Shown here one piece after another: positions 16,882 through 25,871 of a stretch of DNA of 64,000 nucleotides. The position numbers and the translations under genes are program-made. Every line of letters begins with the position of its first letter. The first letter of the stretch is position 1. The notes under the pieces are model-generated. The model worked only from the letters and a program-made list of their open reading frames with translations, had not been told where the DNA came from and ran no database searches. The stretch comes from Kitasatospora sp. NBC_00374. Its GTDB lineage: Bacteria; Actinomycetota; Actinomycetes; Streptomycetales; Streptomycetaceae. The DNA lies in the NCBI RefSeq assembly GCF_041434935.1, contig NZ_CP107964.1:6927001-6991000 (forward strand), read 5' to 3'.

Positions 16882-17883
16882 ATGCGCAGCCGCCACGTCT
16901 TCCACGCCGTCGACTCGCACACCGAGGGCATGCCGACCCGGGTCGTCACCGGCGGGTTCGGCACCATTCCCGGCAGCACCATGGCCGAGCGCCGGGTCCA
17001 CTTCCAGCAGCACCTGGACCACTTCCGCACCCTGCTGATGTACGAGCCGCGCGGCCACGCGGCGATGAGCGGCGCGATCCTGCAGCCGCCGACCCGGCCG
17101 GACGCCGACTTCGGGGTGCTCTACATCGAGGTCTCCGGGCTGCTGCCGATGTGCGGCCACGGCACCATCGGCGTGGCCACCGTCCTGGTCGAGACCGGCA
17201 TGGTGGAGGTGGTCGAACCGGTCACCACCGTGCGGCTGGACACCCCGGCCGGCCTGGTGGTCGCCGAGGTGCGGGTCGAGGACGGCGCGGCGAAGGCGGT
17301 CACCATCCGCAACGTGCCCGCGTACTCGGTCGCGCTGGACCGCAAGGTGGAGGTGCCCGGCTTCGGCGCCGTCACCTACGACCTCGCCTACGGCGGCAAC
17401 TTCTACGCCGTACTGCCGCTCGCCGACCTCGGGCTCCCGTTCGAGCGCGAGCGCAAGCAGGACATCCTGGACGCCGGGCTGGCGGTGATGGACGCCATCA
17501 ACGCCGCCGACCGCCCGGTCCACCCGGAGGACCCGTCGATCCACAGCTGCCACCACGTCCAGCTGCTCGCGCCGGGCTCCACCGCGGAGCACTCCCGGCA
17601 CGCGATGGCCATCCACCCGGGCTGGTTCGACCGCTCGCCCTGCGGGACCGGCACCTCCGCCCGGATGGCCCAGCTGCACGCCCGCGGCGAGCTCCCGCTG
17701 CACCGGGACTTCCGCAACGACTCCTTCATCGGCACCACGTTCACCGGGCGCCTGGTGGAGGAGACCACGGTGGCCGGGCTGCCCGCCGTCGTCCCGACCG
17801 TCACCGGCCGGGCCTGGATCACCGGCACCGCGCAGTACTTCCTCGACCCCGAGGACCCGTTCCCGGCGGGCTTCCTGCTCTGA
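16882..17883 (+). CDS. 4-hydroxyproline 2-epimerase (proline racemase family)
   Basis: A cofactor-independent racemase/epimerase of 333 residues. Both catalytic cysteines are present: Cys91 in PMCGHGTIG and Cys254 in DRSPCGTGTSARM. The N-terminal HAVDSHTEGMPTRVVTGG is typical of the epimerases that interconvert trans-4-hydroxy-L-proline and cis-4-hydroxy-D-proline, the entry step of the pathway encoded around it. ATG 16882 follows GAGGGAG. It lies about 105 bp after the deaminase gene with no promoter recognised between them. Confidence 0.87.
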   Translation: MRSRHVFHAVDSHTEGMPTRVVTGGFGTIPGSTMAERRVHFQQHLDHFRTLLMYEPRGHAAMSGAILQPPTRPDADFGVLYIEVSGLLPMCGHGTIGVATVLVETGMVEVVEPVTTVRLDTPAGLVVAEVRVEDGAAKAVTIRNVPAYSVALDRKVEVPGFGAVTYDLAYGGNFYAVLPLADLGLPFERERKQDILDAGLAVMDAINAADRPVHPEDPSIHSCHHVQLLAPGSTAEHSRHAMAIHPGWFDRSPCGTGTSARMAQLHARGELPLHRDFRNDSFIGTTFTGRLVEETTVAGLPAVVPTVTGRAWITGTAQYFLDPEDPFPAGFLL

Positions 17884-17930
17884 CCCGGCGACGCCGGCCC
17901 GGTGCCCGAACCCCTGAAAGGCTTTCACCC

Positions 17931-19310
17931 GTGAGCATCGACTCGTACAACCCGGCCGACCCGAGCGACCTGGTGGTCTCCGCCGAGGCCCCGGGCGCGG
18001 CCGGCACCACGGCCGCCGTCGAGCGCGCCCGCGCCGCCCAGGCCGACTGGCTCGGCGCGGGCGCCGCGGCCCGCTCGGCCGCGCTGACCCGGGCCGCCGA
18101 GGCCGTCGAGGCGCACGCCGAGGAACTGGCCGATCTGGTGGTCCGCGAGGTGGGCAAGCCGATCGCCGAGGCGCGCGGCGAGGTCGCCAGGACCGCCGCG
18201 ATCTGGCGCTACTACGCGCAGGCGCCGTACGCGCCGTCCGGCGAGCTGCACGAGCCCGCCGCCGGCCAGGGCCTGCTGATGACCCGGCGGCGCCCGTACG
18301 GAGTGGCCGGGCTGATCACCCCGTGGAACTTCCCGCTGGCCATCCCGACCTGGAAGGCCGCTCCGGCGCTCGCCGTGGGCAACACCGCGGTGCTCAAGCC
18401 CGCGCCCGAGGCGACCGCCTGCGCGCTGCGGCTGGCCGAGCTCGCCGGGCTGCCCGAGGGCGTGCTGACCGTCGTCCCCGGCGGGGTGGCGGAGGGCGCC
18501 GCCCTGGTGGACGCGGTGGACGTGGTGTCGTTCACCGGCTCGACCGGGGTCGGCCGGGCGGTGATCGCCGCCACCGCGGCGCGCGGCGTCCCGGTCCAGG
18601 CCGAGATGGGCGGCCTGAACGCGGCGCTGGTCCTCCCGGACGCCGACATCACCCAGGCCGCCGCCCACCTGGCCGCCGCGATCGCCGGGTACGCGGGCCA
18701 GAAGTGCACCGCGACCAGCCGGGTGATCGCCGTCGGCGCGGCCTACGAGCCCTTGCGCGAGGCTCTCGCCAAGGCGCTCGCCGACACCGCCGCGGGCGAG
18801 CCCGGCGAGCCGTCGACCGTCTGCGGGCCGGTGATCAACGAGGCCGCGCTACTGCGCCTGACCGGTGCTCTCGACTCGGCCGTCCGGGCCGGCGCCACCG
18901 TGGTCGCCGGCGGGAGCCGGCCGCAGCGCAGGGGCTGGTTCGTCGAGCCGACCCTGCTGGAGGACGTCCCGGGCGGCCACCCGCTGCTGTCCGAGGAGTT
19001 CTTCGGCCCGCTCGCGGTGCTCGTCCGCGCGGCCGACCTGGAGGAGGCGATCGCCCTCGCCAACGGCACCCGGCACAGCCTGGCCACCTCGGTGCACAGC
19101 CGGGACCTGGACACCGCGCTGGCCGCCGCCGACCGGCTGGACGCCGGGATGATCCGGGTCAACGCGCCCTCCAGCGGGGTCGACTTCCACCTGCCGTTCT
19201 CCGGCGCCAAGGCCGCCAGCTACGGCAGCCGCGAACAGGGCCGGGCCGCCCTGGACTTCTACACCTCCAGCCGCACCGTCACCCTGCTTCCCGCCGGGAC
19301 GCCGCGATGA
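17931..19310 (+). CDS. 2-oxoglutarate semialdehyde dehydrogenase (aldehyde dehydrogenase family)
   Basis: An NAD(P)-dependent aldehyde dehydrogenase of 459 residues that would convert 2-oxoglutarate semialdehyde to 2-oxoglutarate, the last step of hydroxyproline breakdown. GTG 17931 is preceded by AAAGG. Visible are TPWNFP near residue 130, the nucleotide-binding FTGSTGVG, the general-base Glu in EMGGLNAALV (an unusual MGGLN version of the common LGGKN) and the nucleophile Cys259 in GQKCTATSR. Its stop overlaps the start of the next gene (ATGA). Confidence 0.88.
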   Translation: MSIDSYNPADPSDLVVSAEAPGAAGTTAAVERARAAQADWLGAGAAARSAALTRAAEAVEAHAEELADLVVREVGKPIAEARGEVARTAAIWRYYAQAPYAPSGELHEPAAGQGLLMTRRRPYGVAGLITPWNFPLAIPTWKAAPALAVGNTAVLKPAPEATACALRLAELAGLPEGVLTVVPGGVAEGAALVDAVDVVSFTGSTGVGRAVIAATAARGVPVQAEMGGLNAALVLPDADITQAAAHLAAAIAGYAGQKCTATSRVIAVGAAYEPLREALAKALADTAAGEPGEPSTVCGPVINEAALLRLTGALDSAVRAGATVVAGGSRPQRRGWFVEPTLLEDVPGGHPLLSEEFFGPLAVLVRAADLEEAIALANGTRHSLATSVHSRDLDTALAAADRLDAGMIRVNAPSSGVDFHLPFSGAKAASYGSREQGRAALDFYTSSRTVTLLPAGTPR

Positions 19311-20326
19311 CCGTCGTCACCGTCGACTACCACACCGCCGGCGAGCCGTTCCGGATCGTCACCGCAGGCCTGCCGCCCGTCCCGGGCGACACCGTCGCCG
19401 AGCGCCGCGCGGTGGCGCTCGGCGCCGGCGGCACCGCCACCGCACCGCGCCCCGGTGCGCTGGACGACATCCGCCGGCTGCTCACCCGCGAACCGCGCGG
19501 ACACGCCGGAATGTACGGCGGTTTCGTGGTGCCGGCCGACGACGGCGAGGCCCACTTCGGCGTGCTGTTCTGGCACAAGGACGGCTACTCGACGGCCTGC
19601 GGCCACGGCACCATGGCGCTCGGCGCCTGGGCCGTGGACTCCGGGCTGGTCGCCGCCCCGGCCGACGGCACCGCGTGGGTACGCATCGACGTTCCCTCCG
19701 GCCGGGTCTCGGCCGCCGTCCACCGCACCGGTGGCCGGACCACCGCGATCACCTTCCGCAACGTCCCCACCCGGATCGCGGCCCGCGGCCTGCCGGTGGA
19801 GACCGCACGCGGGACGGTGACCGTGGACCTCGCGCACGCCGGCGCCTGCTACGCCTCGGTGCGCGCCGCCGACCTCGGGCTCGCCGTCGAGCCTGGGCAA
19901 CTGCCCGAACTCACCGCTGCCGGACGGGAGATCCGCGCCGCGCTGGCCGACGAGCCGGCCACCCGCCACCCGGCCGACCCGAGGCTGTCCGGTGTCTACG
20001 GGGTCATCCTGTACGACGAACTGCCCGACACCCCGTCCGGCCCGAACCAGCGCAACGTCACCGTCTTCGCCGACGGCCAGATCGACCGCTCGCCGTGCGG
20101 CTCCGGCACCTCCGCCCGGCTCGCCCTGCTGGCCGCCGACGGCCGGCTCGGCGACGGCCGCGAGCTGCGGCACGAGTCGGTCATCGGTACGGTATTCACC
20201 GGCCGGGTGGCCGCCGACCACCCCGACGGGGTGGTCACCGAGGTCACCGGCACGGCTCACCGCACCGGCGAGCACCGCTTCGTGCTCGATCCGTACGACA
20301 CTCTCGGGACGGGTTTCCTGCTCTGA
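19307..20326 (+). CDS. Second proline racemase-family protein
   Basis: A 339-residue paralogue of 16882-17883. Cys98 in TACGHGTMALG and Cys264 in DRSPCGSGTSARL are both kept. trans-3-hydroxy-L-proline dehydratases of this family have threonine in place of the second cysteine, so racemase or epimerase chemistry is more likely than dehydration. Proline racemase or a 3- or 4-hydroxyproline epimerase are the candidates. It is translationally coupled to the aldehyde dehydrogenase before it, and the next start overlaps its stop by one base. Confidence 0.8.
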   Translation: MTVVTVDYHTAGEPFRIVTAGLPPVPGDTVAERRAVALGAGGTATAPRPGALDDIRRLLTREPRGHAGMYGGFVVPADDGEAHFGVLFWHKDGYSTACGHGTMALGAWAVDSGLVAAPADGTAWVRIDVPSGRVSAAVHRTGGRTTAITFRNVPTRIAARGLPVETARGTVTVDLAHAGACYASVRAADLGLAVEPGQLPELTAAGREIRAALADEPATRHPADPRLSGVYGVILYDELPDTPSGPNQRNVTVFADGQIDRSPCGSGTSARLALLAADGRLGDGRELRHESVIGTVFTGRVAADHPDGVVTEVTGTAHRTGEHRFVLDPYDTLGTGFLL

Positions 20327-21249
20327 TGACCGACAGCCTTTCCACCGCGGCGCTGGACCTGACGCCGAAGCAGGCCGTCGAGGCCCTGGAGCGCGCGCTG
20401 ATCGGCGGCCTCGACCCGGAGGCCTGCCCGGCCCGCACCAGCATCCCCGTCCCGGCCGGCGAGCTGCTGCTGATGCCCGCCGCCGGCCCCGACTACGTGG
20501 GGGTGAAGATCGCCGGGGTGGCGCCGGCCAACCCCGGCCGGGGCCTGCCCCGGATCACCGGCAGCTACCTGCTGCTGGACGGTCCGACGCTGCGCCCGCT
20601 CGCGCTGTTCGACGGCGCCGCGCTGACCGCCCTGCGCACCCCGGCGGTCACCGCGCTGGCGCTGGACCGGCTGGCCGTGCCGGACGCGCAGCACCTGGTG
20701 CTCTTCGGCGCCGGACCGCAGGCGGCCGGGCACCTCGACGCGCTGGCGGCGATCCGGCCGCTGACCAGGGTCACCGTGGTGAGCCGCAGCGCCGGGCCCG
20801 CCGAGCGGCTGTGCGACCGGGCGCGCTCGCTGGGCCTCACCGCCGCGCGCGGCGAGGCCGGCGCGGTCGCCGACGCCGACCTGGTGGTGTGCTGCACCAC
20901 GGCCCGGACGCCGCTGTTCGACGGCGGGCTGGTGCCCGACCGGGCGGCGGTGGCGGCGGTCGGTTCGCACGAGCCGGACGCCCGGGAGGTGGACGGTGCG
21001 CTGGTGCGGCGGTCCGCGCTTTTCACCGAGTCCAGGGCCACCGCGCGGCGCGAGGCGGGCGATCTGGTGATGGCCTTTTCGGAGGTCGGGGCGGGGCTTC
21101 CGACGGCCCTTGCGAACCTCTCAGAACTGGTGAACGATGGGGCAGTTGTTCCGTTCGACCGCCCGCGGTTCTTCAAAAGCGTCGGGATGGCGTGGCAGGA
21201 TCTGGCAGTCGCTGCCAGGCAATACGAATGCCGTGCGGATTGCGTTTGA
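20326..21249 (+). CDS. Ornithine cyclodeaminase/mu-crystallin family reductase
   Basis: A 307-residue Rossmann-fold protein. GAGPQAAGHLDALAAI near residue 130 is the NAD(P)-binding motif, and the N-terminal PAGELLLMPA and VGVKIAGVAPANP form the substrate site of this family. In hydroxyproline and proline loci, such proteins act as delta-1-pyrroline-2-carboxylate reductases that return the cyclic imine to L-proline. That would fit with the coupled racemase-family gene. Ornithine cyclodeaminase activity cannot be excluded from sequence alone. It is the last gene before the regulator. Confidence 0.8.
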   Translation: MTDSLSTAALDLTPKQAVEALERALIGGLDPEACPARTSIPVPAGELLLMPAAGPDYVGVKIAGVAPANPGRGLPRITGSYLLLDGPTLRPLALFDGAALTALRTPAVTALALDRLAVPDAQHLVLFGAGPQAAGHLDALAAIRPLTRVTVVSRSAGPAERLCDRARSLGLTAARGEAGAVADADLVVCCTTARTPLFDGGLVPDRAAVAAVGSHEPDAREVDGALVRRSALFTESRATARREAGDLVMAFSEVGAGLPTALANLSELVNDGAVVPFDRPRFFKSVGMAWQDLAVAARQYECRADCV

Positions 21250-21269
21250 ATCTTCCACAATTTGAGTAA

Positions 21270-21285
21270 CGTGACATTGTACAAT
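21270..21285 (+). promoter_or_regulatory. GntR-type operator and -10 box upstream of the regulator (site C)
   Basis: The site CGTGACATTGTACA (21270-21283) matches the shared 14-bp motif and overlaps TACAAT (21280-21285), a good -10 box. It also lies within the perfect 12-bp palindrome CATTGTACAATG (21275-21286). No clear -35 hexamer was found. The position suggests that the regulator controls its own gene. Confidence 0.7.
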
Positions 21286-21314
21286 GGTGTCCTGCAAACC
21301 TCCGGAGGAACACC

Positions 21315-22025
21315 ATGGCGGACCGAAAGCCCCGCACCCTCATCTCGGTTCAGGAGCGGCTGCGCGACCAGGTCGCGCACGCACTGCGCGCGGGGCTCAT
21401 CTCGGGTGAGCTGCGGCCCGGCGTCGTCTACTCCGCGCCCGCCCTCGCCGCCGACTTCGGGGTCTCCGCCACCCCCGTCCGCGAGGCGATGCTCGACCTC
21501 GCCCGCGAGGGGCTGGTCGAGGCCGTCCGCAACAAGGGCTTCCGGGTCACCGAGCTCAGCGAGCGCGACCTCGACGAGTACACCGAGATCCGCGCCCTGA
21601 TCGAGGTGCCCACCGTCGGCCGGGTCGCCCGCACCGCCACCCGCGACCAACTGGAGGCGCTGCGCCCGGAGGCCCAGGCCATCGTCGTCGCGGCCCGCGA
21701 GCACGACCTGATCGGGTACCTGGAGGCCGACCGGCAGTTCCACCTCGACCTGCTCGGCCTGGCCGGCAACGCCCGCCTGGTCGAGACCGTCGGCGACCTG
21801 CGCAAGCGCTCCCGCCTGTACGGCCTCAACCGGCTCGACCAGCGCGGCGAGCTGGTCTCCTCCGCCGAGGAGCACCTGGAGCTGCTCGACCTGATGATCG
21901 CCGGCCGGGCCGACGAGGCCGAGGAGTGCATGGGCCGTCACCTCGGCCACATCCGCTCGCTCTGGGCCTCCGGCGCCGAGAACGCCGTCGAGGAGCGCAC
22001 CGCCCTGCGCCTCGGCGCCCGCTGA
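21315..22025 (+). CDS. GntR-family transcriptional regulator, FCD type; likely regulator of the island
   Basis: A 236-residue regulator with an N-terminal winged helix-turn-helix (about residues 10-80, including YSAPALAADFGVSATPVREA) and a C-terminal FCD helical ligand domain (about 90-220) with the metal/ligand residues of DRQFHLDLL and EEHLELLDLM. ATG 21315 follows GGAGGA. FCD regulators usually respond to organic acids or amino-acid derivatives and bind short TG-rich palindromes. A matching dyad is at its own promoter and at five others in the window. A pathway intermediate such as a hydroxyproline isomer or pyrroline carboxylate is the likely inducer; this is inference. Confidence 0.87.
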   Translation: MADRKPRTLISVQERLRDQVAHALRAGLISGELRPGVVYSAPALAADFGVSATPVREAMLDLAREGLVEAVRNKGFRVTELSERDLDEYTEIRALIEVPTVGRVARTATRDQLEALRPEAQAIVVAAREHDLIGYLEADRQFHLDLLGLAGNARLVETVGDLRKRSRLYGLNRLDQRGELVSSAEEHLELLDLMIAGRADEAEECMGRHLGHIRSLWASGAENAVEERTALRLGAR

Positions 22026-22113
22026 CCCGTCCGGGTGAGCGGGCCGTCCTCGGCCTGCTCCGGGTGCCCGCGCCTACGATGATGGTCCCGACATCGGCAG
22101 CCAGGAGGAATCC

Positions 22114-22710
22114 ATGTCCGCCGCAGCAGTGGAGCACCCGTTCGAGCAGCCGACGCTGCTCGAGGCGGCCGATCTGATCTCCGATCGACTGCCAGGGCAC
22201 CGGGTCGAGATCATCGGGAGCGAGATCACCGTGACACCGCCCGCCGACGCCCCGCACAGCCGAGCGCTGACCCGCATCATGGCGGCACTCATCGCGGCCG
22301 GCCTGCAGGGCGACGGCTCCGAGGTGCACCAGGCTGTGGGCGTGTGGCTTCCGGACGGGCCGTCGGCCTATGCGATTCCCGACCTCTCGGTCACCGACGC
22401 GGACATCGACGATCATGTGATCGAGTACAACTGCTACGATCCGGCGGCCTTCCGGCTGGTCCTGGAGGTCACCTCGTCGAATCTCGGCGACGACCTCAAG
22501 AAGAAGCCCTCCGCATACGCCTCCGCCGGGATCCCCGTCTACGTGGTCGTCGACCGGCGGAACCGCAGGGTCCTGGTGCTCACCGAGCCGTGCGACGGTG
22601 AGTACCGTGTCCACGCCGTCCACCGGCCCGGGCAGGTCTTCGTGTTGCCCGCGTCGATCGGGGCCGCGGTCACGCTGGAGGTCGACGCCGTCCTCGGCCC
22701 GGAGAAGTAG
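22114..22710 (+). CDS. Uma2-family (DUF820) putative endonuclease
   Basis: A 198-residue protein of the Uma2 family, a PD-(D/E)xK nuclease fold that is very common in streptomycetes. The core is IPDLSVTDAD (the PD) followed by FRLVLEVTSSNLGDDLKKKP (the E-x-T version of ExK plus a lysine-rich turn) and the strand VYVVVDRRNR. ATG 22114 is preceded by AGGAGGAATCC. The real substrate of this family is unknown. It stands alone between the regulator and a convergent ABC exporter. Confidence 0.82.
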   Translation: MSAAAVEHPFEQPTLLEAADLISDRLPGHRVEIIGSEITVTPPADAPHSRALTRIMAALIAAGLQGDGSEVHQAVGVWLPDGPSAYAIPDLSVTDADIDDHVIEYNCYDPAAFRLVLEVTSSNLGDDLKKKPSAYASAGIPVYVVVDRRNRRVLVLTEPCDGEYRVHAVHRPGQVFVLPASIGAAVTLEVDAVLGPEK

Positions 22711-22718
22711 CCCCGGCG

Positions 22719-23414
22719 TCAGCCGAGCCGGCCGTCCTGCATCTCCAGCACCCGGTCCACCCGGCCGAGCAGGTCGCGGTCGTGAGTGACCATCACCGTC
22801 GCCGTCCCGTGGGTGCGGGTGATCTCGGCGAGCAGCGTGACGATCTGCGCCCCCCGCTCGTGGTCCAGCGCAGACGTCGGCTCGTCCACCAGCAGCACCG
22901 AGGGCCGGCCGAACAGCGCGCGGGCGATGTTCACCCGCTGGCGCTCGCCGCCCGAGAGCTGGTGCGGACGGCGCCGCTGCTTCGGCCCGTCCAGCCCGAC
23001 CGAGGCCAGCAGCTCCTCGGCCCGGCCCCGCGCCGCCGCCGGACGGCGACCCCGGACCGACTCCAGCACCAGCAACTGCTCGACGGCGGTGAGCGAGGCC
23101 AGCAGGTTGGACTGCTGGAAGACGATCCCCAGCCGTTCCCGGCGCAGCGCCGTCCGGGCCCGGTCGCCCAGCGCGCCCGCGTCCTGGCCGTCGACCAGCA
23201 CCTCGCCCCGGTCCGGCCGCTGCAGGGTGGCGGCGACCGCCAGCAGGCTCGACTTGCCCGAGCCGGACGGCCCGACCACGGCGGCGAACTCGCCCGGGGC
23301 GACCGTCAGCGAGACGTCGTCCAGCGCGGTCAGCCGGCTCTCGCCGTCCGGGTAGCTGAGGGTCACCCCGCGCAGGGCGAGGCCGGTACGGGTGGTCTGC
23401 ACGGTCGTGGTCAT
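22719..23414 (-). CDS. ABC transporter ATP-binding protein (MacB/LolD type)
   Basis: A 231-residue ATPase with Walker A GPSGSGKSS, signature LSGGERQRVNIARAL, Walker B VLLVDEPTSALD and the H-loop VTHDRDL. Short ATPases of this kind pair with FtsX/MacB-type permeases that move lipids, lipoproteins or peptides outward by mechanotransmission. ATG 23414 overlaps the stop of the permease gene upstream by four bases, so the two are coupled. The two-component system divergent from the permease is the likely regulator. Confidence 0.92.
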   Translation of the reverse strand: MTTTVQTTRTGLALRGVTLSYPDGESRLTALDDVSLTVAPGEFAAVVGPSGSGKSSLLAVAATLQRPDRGEVLVDGQDAGALGDRARTALRRERLGIVFQQSNLLASLTAVEQLLVLESVRGRRPAAARGRAEELLASVGLDGPKQRRRPHQLSGGERQRVNIARALFGRPSVLLVDEPTSALDHERGAQIVTLLAEITRTHGTATVMVTHDRDLLGRVDRVLEMQDGRLG

Positions 23415-24481
23415 CGGGAGGCTCCCAGCGCGGCCAGCGGGTCGACGGAGGTGATACGGCGGACCGCGAGCGCGGCCCCGGCCAGGCCCAGCAGCACCAT
23501 CGCGGCCACCGGGACCGCGACCGTCGCCGGGCCGACGTCGAAGGGCACCGAGGCGGAGGCGAGCAGTCCGCCCAGAGCGCCGGCCGCCCCGCCGAGCAGC
23601 GCCCCGGCCAGCAGCACCGCCGCGGCCTGCGCCAGCGCGTCCCGCACCAGGTAGCCGCTGCTCGCACCGACCGCCTTGAGCACCGCGATGTCCGGGCGGC
23701 GCTGCACCGTCCACACCGTGAAGAAGGCGCCCACCACCAGCGCGCTGACCGCGAACAGGAAGCCCTGGATCAGCTGCAGACTGCCCTGCTCGGCCGCGTA
23801 CCCGTTGATCCCCGACAGCGCGTCGGCGAGCGCCACCGTCGCGGTGCCCTGCGCCGCGTCCAGCGCCGCCAGGCCCGCGGGCGAGCCGGTCAGCGCCAGC
23901 GCCGTCGGCCGGCCCTGGCCGCTGAGCTGCTCCCAGGTGGCCAGGGTCGTCCAGACCCCGGGCGCGTGCGAGTACGAGCGGTCCTCGGTGATCCCGGCGA
24001 CGGTGAGCGGGCTCGGACCGACCCGGACCTGATCGCCCGGCGACAGGTGGTACCTGGCCGCGAGGTCCGCACCGACCGCGACCTGCCCGTCCTGCGGGGC
24101 CGCGCCCCGGCGCAGCGGCGGCAGCAACGCGGCCGGGGAGCCGACCACGCTGACCGAGGCGGCCGCGTCGGCGGCGGTCAGCCTGGTCATCGCGATACCC
24201 AGCGGGTGGACGGCCGTCACCCCCGGGGCGGCCGCGAAGGCCGCCTGCTGCCCGGCCGAGACGGTGGAGTTGGCGAACGAGACCGTCGGGGCGGCGCCGG
24301 CCGGTGCGCCGAAGACGACCAGGTCGGCGGGCAGGTCGGCGACGGTCGAGGAGGCGGCCGAGGCCAGGCCGCCGGTCAGGCCGTACAGGAAGACGACCAG
24401 TGTGGTGATCAGGGTGACGACCGCGCCCATGAGCGCGAACCGGCCCTTGGCGAAGCGGATGTCACGCAGTGCGACGAACAC
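23411..24481 (-). CDS. FtsX/MacB-family ABC permease
   Basis: A 356-residue permease. GTG 24481 is chosen because GGAAGG lies six bases upstream. There is one N-terminal transmembrane helix (about residues 15-37), a large extracellular domain of about 200 residues and three C-terminal helices (starting near LIQGFLFAVSALVVGAFFTV), the FtsX plan. The ATPase follows directly. It is transcribed divergently from a histidine kinase gene that begins 180 bp away, an arrangement seen for exporters that respond to cell-envelope stress or peptide antibiotics. Confidence 0.9.
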   Translation of the reverse strand: MFVALRDIRFAKGRFALMGAVVTLITTLVVFLYGLTGGLASAASSTVADLPADLVVFGAPAGAAPTVSFANSTVSAGQQAAFAAAPGVTAVHPLGIAMTRLTAADAAASVSVVGSPAALLPPLRRGAAPQDGQVAVGADLAARYHLSPGDQVRVGPSPLTVAGITEDRSYSHAPGVWTTLATWEQLSGQGRPTALALTGSPAGLAALDAAQGTATVALADALSGINGYAAEQGSLQLIQGFLFAVSALVVGAFFTVWTVQRRPDIAVLKAVGASSGYLVRDALAQAAAVLLAGALLGGAAGALGGLLASASVPFDVGPATVAVPVAAMVLLGLAGAALAVRRITSVDPLAALGASR

Positions 24482-24662
24482 GGGGACCTTCCGGTGGAGG
24501 GGACGTTCCGATTCCACCCACCACCCTGGCCGCGCGGGCCGCCGCTGCCATCGTGGAGAGGAACCGGACCGCCCTCGGCCGTGCGGTGCACACCGAAATC
24601 CATCGAACGGTTGATGCCGGGCCGCTCGGCCCCGCCCGGGGCACCCCGTACCCTCGGAAGGC

Positions 24663-25871
24663 GTGACCCGTACCGAACCGCCCGCACCGGGCCACACCGC
24701 CGACACCCCCGCCCTGCGGCTGATGAACCTCGCCCTGCACGGGCTGTTCTTCGCCCTGCTCGGCGTGCTGGCCGTCCGCGGCGTGCTCGGCGGCGGCCTC
24801 GGGCCCGGCGGTCTGGCCGCGGCCGGCCTGCTCGCCGCCGTGTACGCGGCCGGCGGGGTGGTGGAACGGATCCGCACCACCCGGCAGTGGGCCGGGCTCT
24901 GGCTCGGAGCGGTGGTGCTGATCTGGATCGCGCTGACCCTGCTCCACCCCGAGTTCTGCTACCTCGCCTTCCCGCTGCACTTCGTCTGCCTGCACCTGCT
25001 GCCCACCCGCCGCGCCGTGCTCGCCGTCGCCGCGCTCACCGGCGTCGTCGTCGCCGCGCAGGCCGGCACCGAGGGCGGGCTCACCACCGCCAAGGTCCTC
25101 GGCCCGGTCGCGGGCGCGGCCGTCGCCCTGCTCACCGCGTACGGCTACGCCGCCCTCTACCGGGAGAGCCGCGAACGGCAGCGGCTGATCGACGACCTGG
25201 TCCGCACCCGCGACGAACTCGCCGCCACCCAGCGCGAGGCCGGGCGGCTCGCCGAGCGGCAGCGGCTGGCCCGGGAGATCCACGACACCCTCGCCCAGGG
25301 CCTGTCCTCGATCGTGCTGCTCGCCCGGGCCGCCGACGCCGCGCTGCCCGTCGACCCGGAGACCGCCGCGAGCAGGATCCGCGAGGTCGGCCGGACCGCG
25401 TCCGCCAACCTCGACGAGGCCCGCCGCTTCGTCCACGCGCTCACCCCGCCCGCCCTCGACGACACCACGCTCACCGAGGCGCTGCGCCGCCTGGCCGGCG
25501 GTGCGCGGGCCGACTTCCACCTCGACGGCGAGCCCTACCCGCTGCCCGTCGAGGCCGAGGTCGCGCTGCTGCGCCTCACCCAGGAGGCCCTCGCCAACGC
25601 CGTCCGGCACGCCCGGGCCGAGCGGATCGCCGTCACCCTGACCTACCTCGACGACGAGGTCACCCTGGACGTCTTCGACGACGGCGTCGGCTTCGACCCG
25701 CAGGCCCCGGCGGGCGGCGAACGCCGCACCTTCGGGCTGCACGGCATGCGGGAACGGATCGCCGCCCTCGGCGGCGGCCTGACCGTGGAGTCCGCCCCCG
25801 GCGAGGGCACGGTGGTGGCCGTGGCGCTGCCGCTGCGCGCGACCGTGCTCGCCGAGGCGGGTGCCCGGTGA
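24663..25871 (+). CDS. Sensor histidine kinase (HisKA_3 class)
   Basis: A 402-residue kinase of the NarL/DesK-like class. The N-terminal half has about four to five transmembrane helices (residues 20-165) and no obvious extracellular sensor domain. The phosphorylated residue is His207 in AREIHDTLAQGLSS. The ATPase part has the N box TQEALANAVRHA, DDGVGFD and GLHGMRERIAALGG. GTG 24663 is a plausible start; no strong ribosome site is seen. The response regulator start overlaps its stop (GTGA). The ABC exporter divergent from it is a likely target. Confidence 0.92.
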   Translation: MTRTEPPAPGHTADTPALRLMNLALHGLFFALLGVLAVRGVLGGGLGPGGLAAAGLLAAVYAAGGVVERIRTTRQWAGLWLGAVVLIWIALTLLHPEFCYLAFPLHFVCLHLLPTRRAVLAVAALTGVVVAAQAGTEGGLTTAKVLGPVAGAAVALLTAYGYAALYRESRERQRLIDDLVRTRDELAATQREAGRLAERQRLAREIHDTLAQGLSSIVLLARAADAALPVDPETAASRIREVGRTASANLDEARRFVHALTPPALDDTTLTEALRRLAGGARADFHLDGEPYPLPVEAEVALLRLTQEALANAVRHARAERIAVTLTYLDDEVTLDVFDDGVGFDPQAPAGGERRTFGLHGMRERIAALGGGLTVESAPGEGTVVAVALPLRATVLAEAGAR

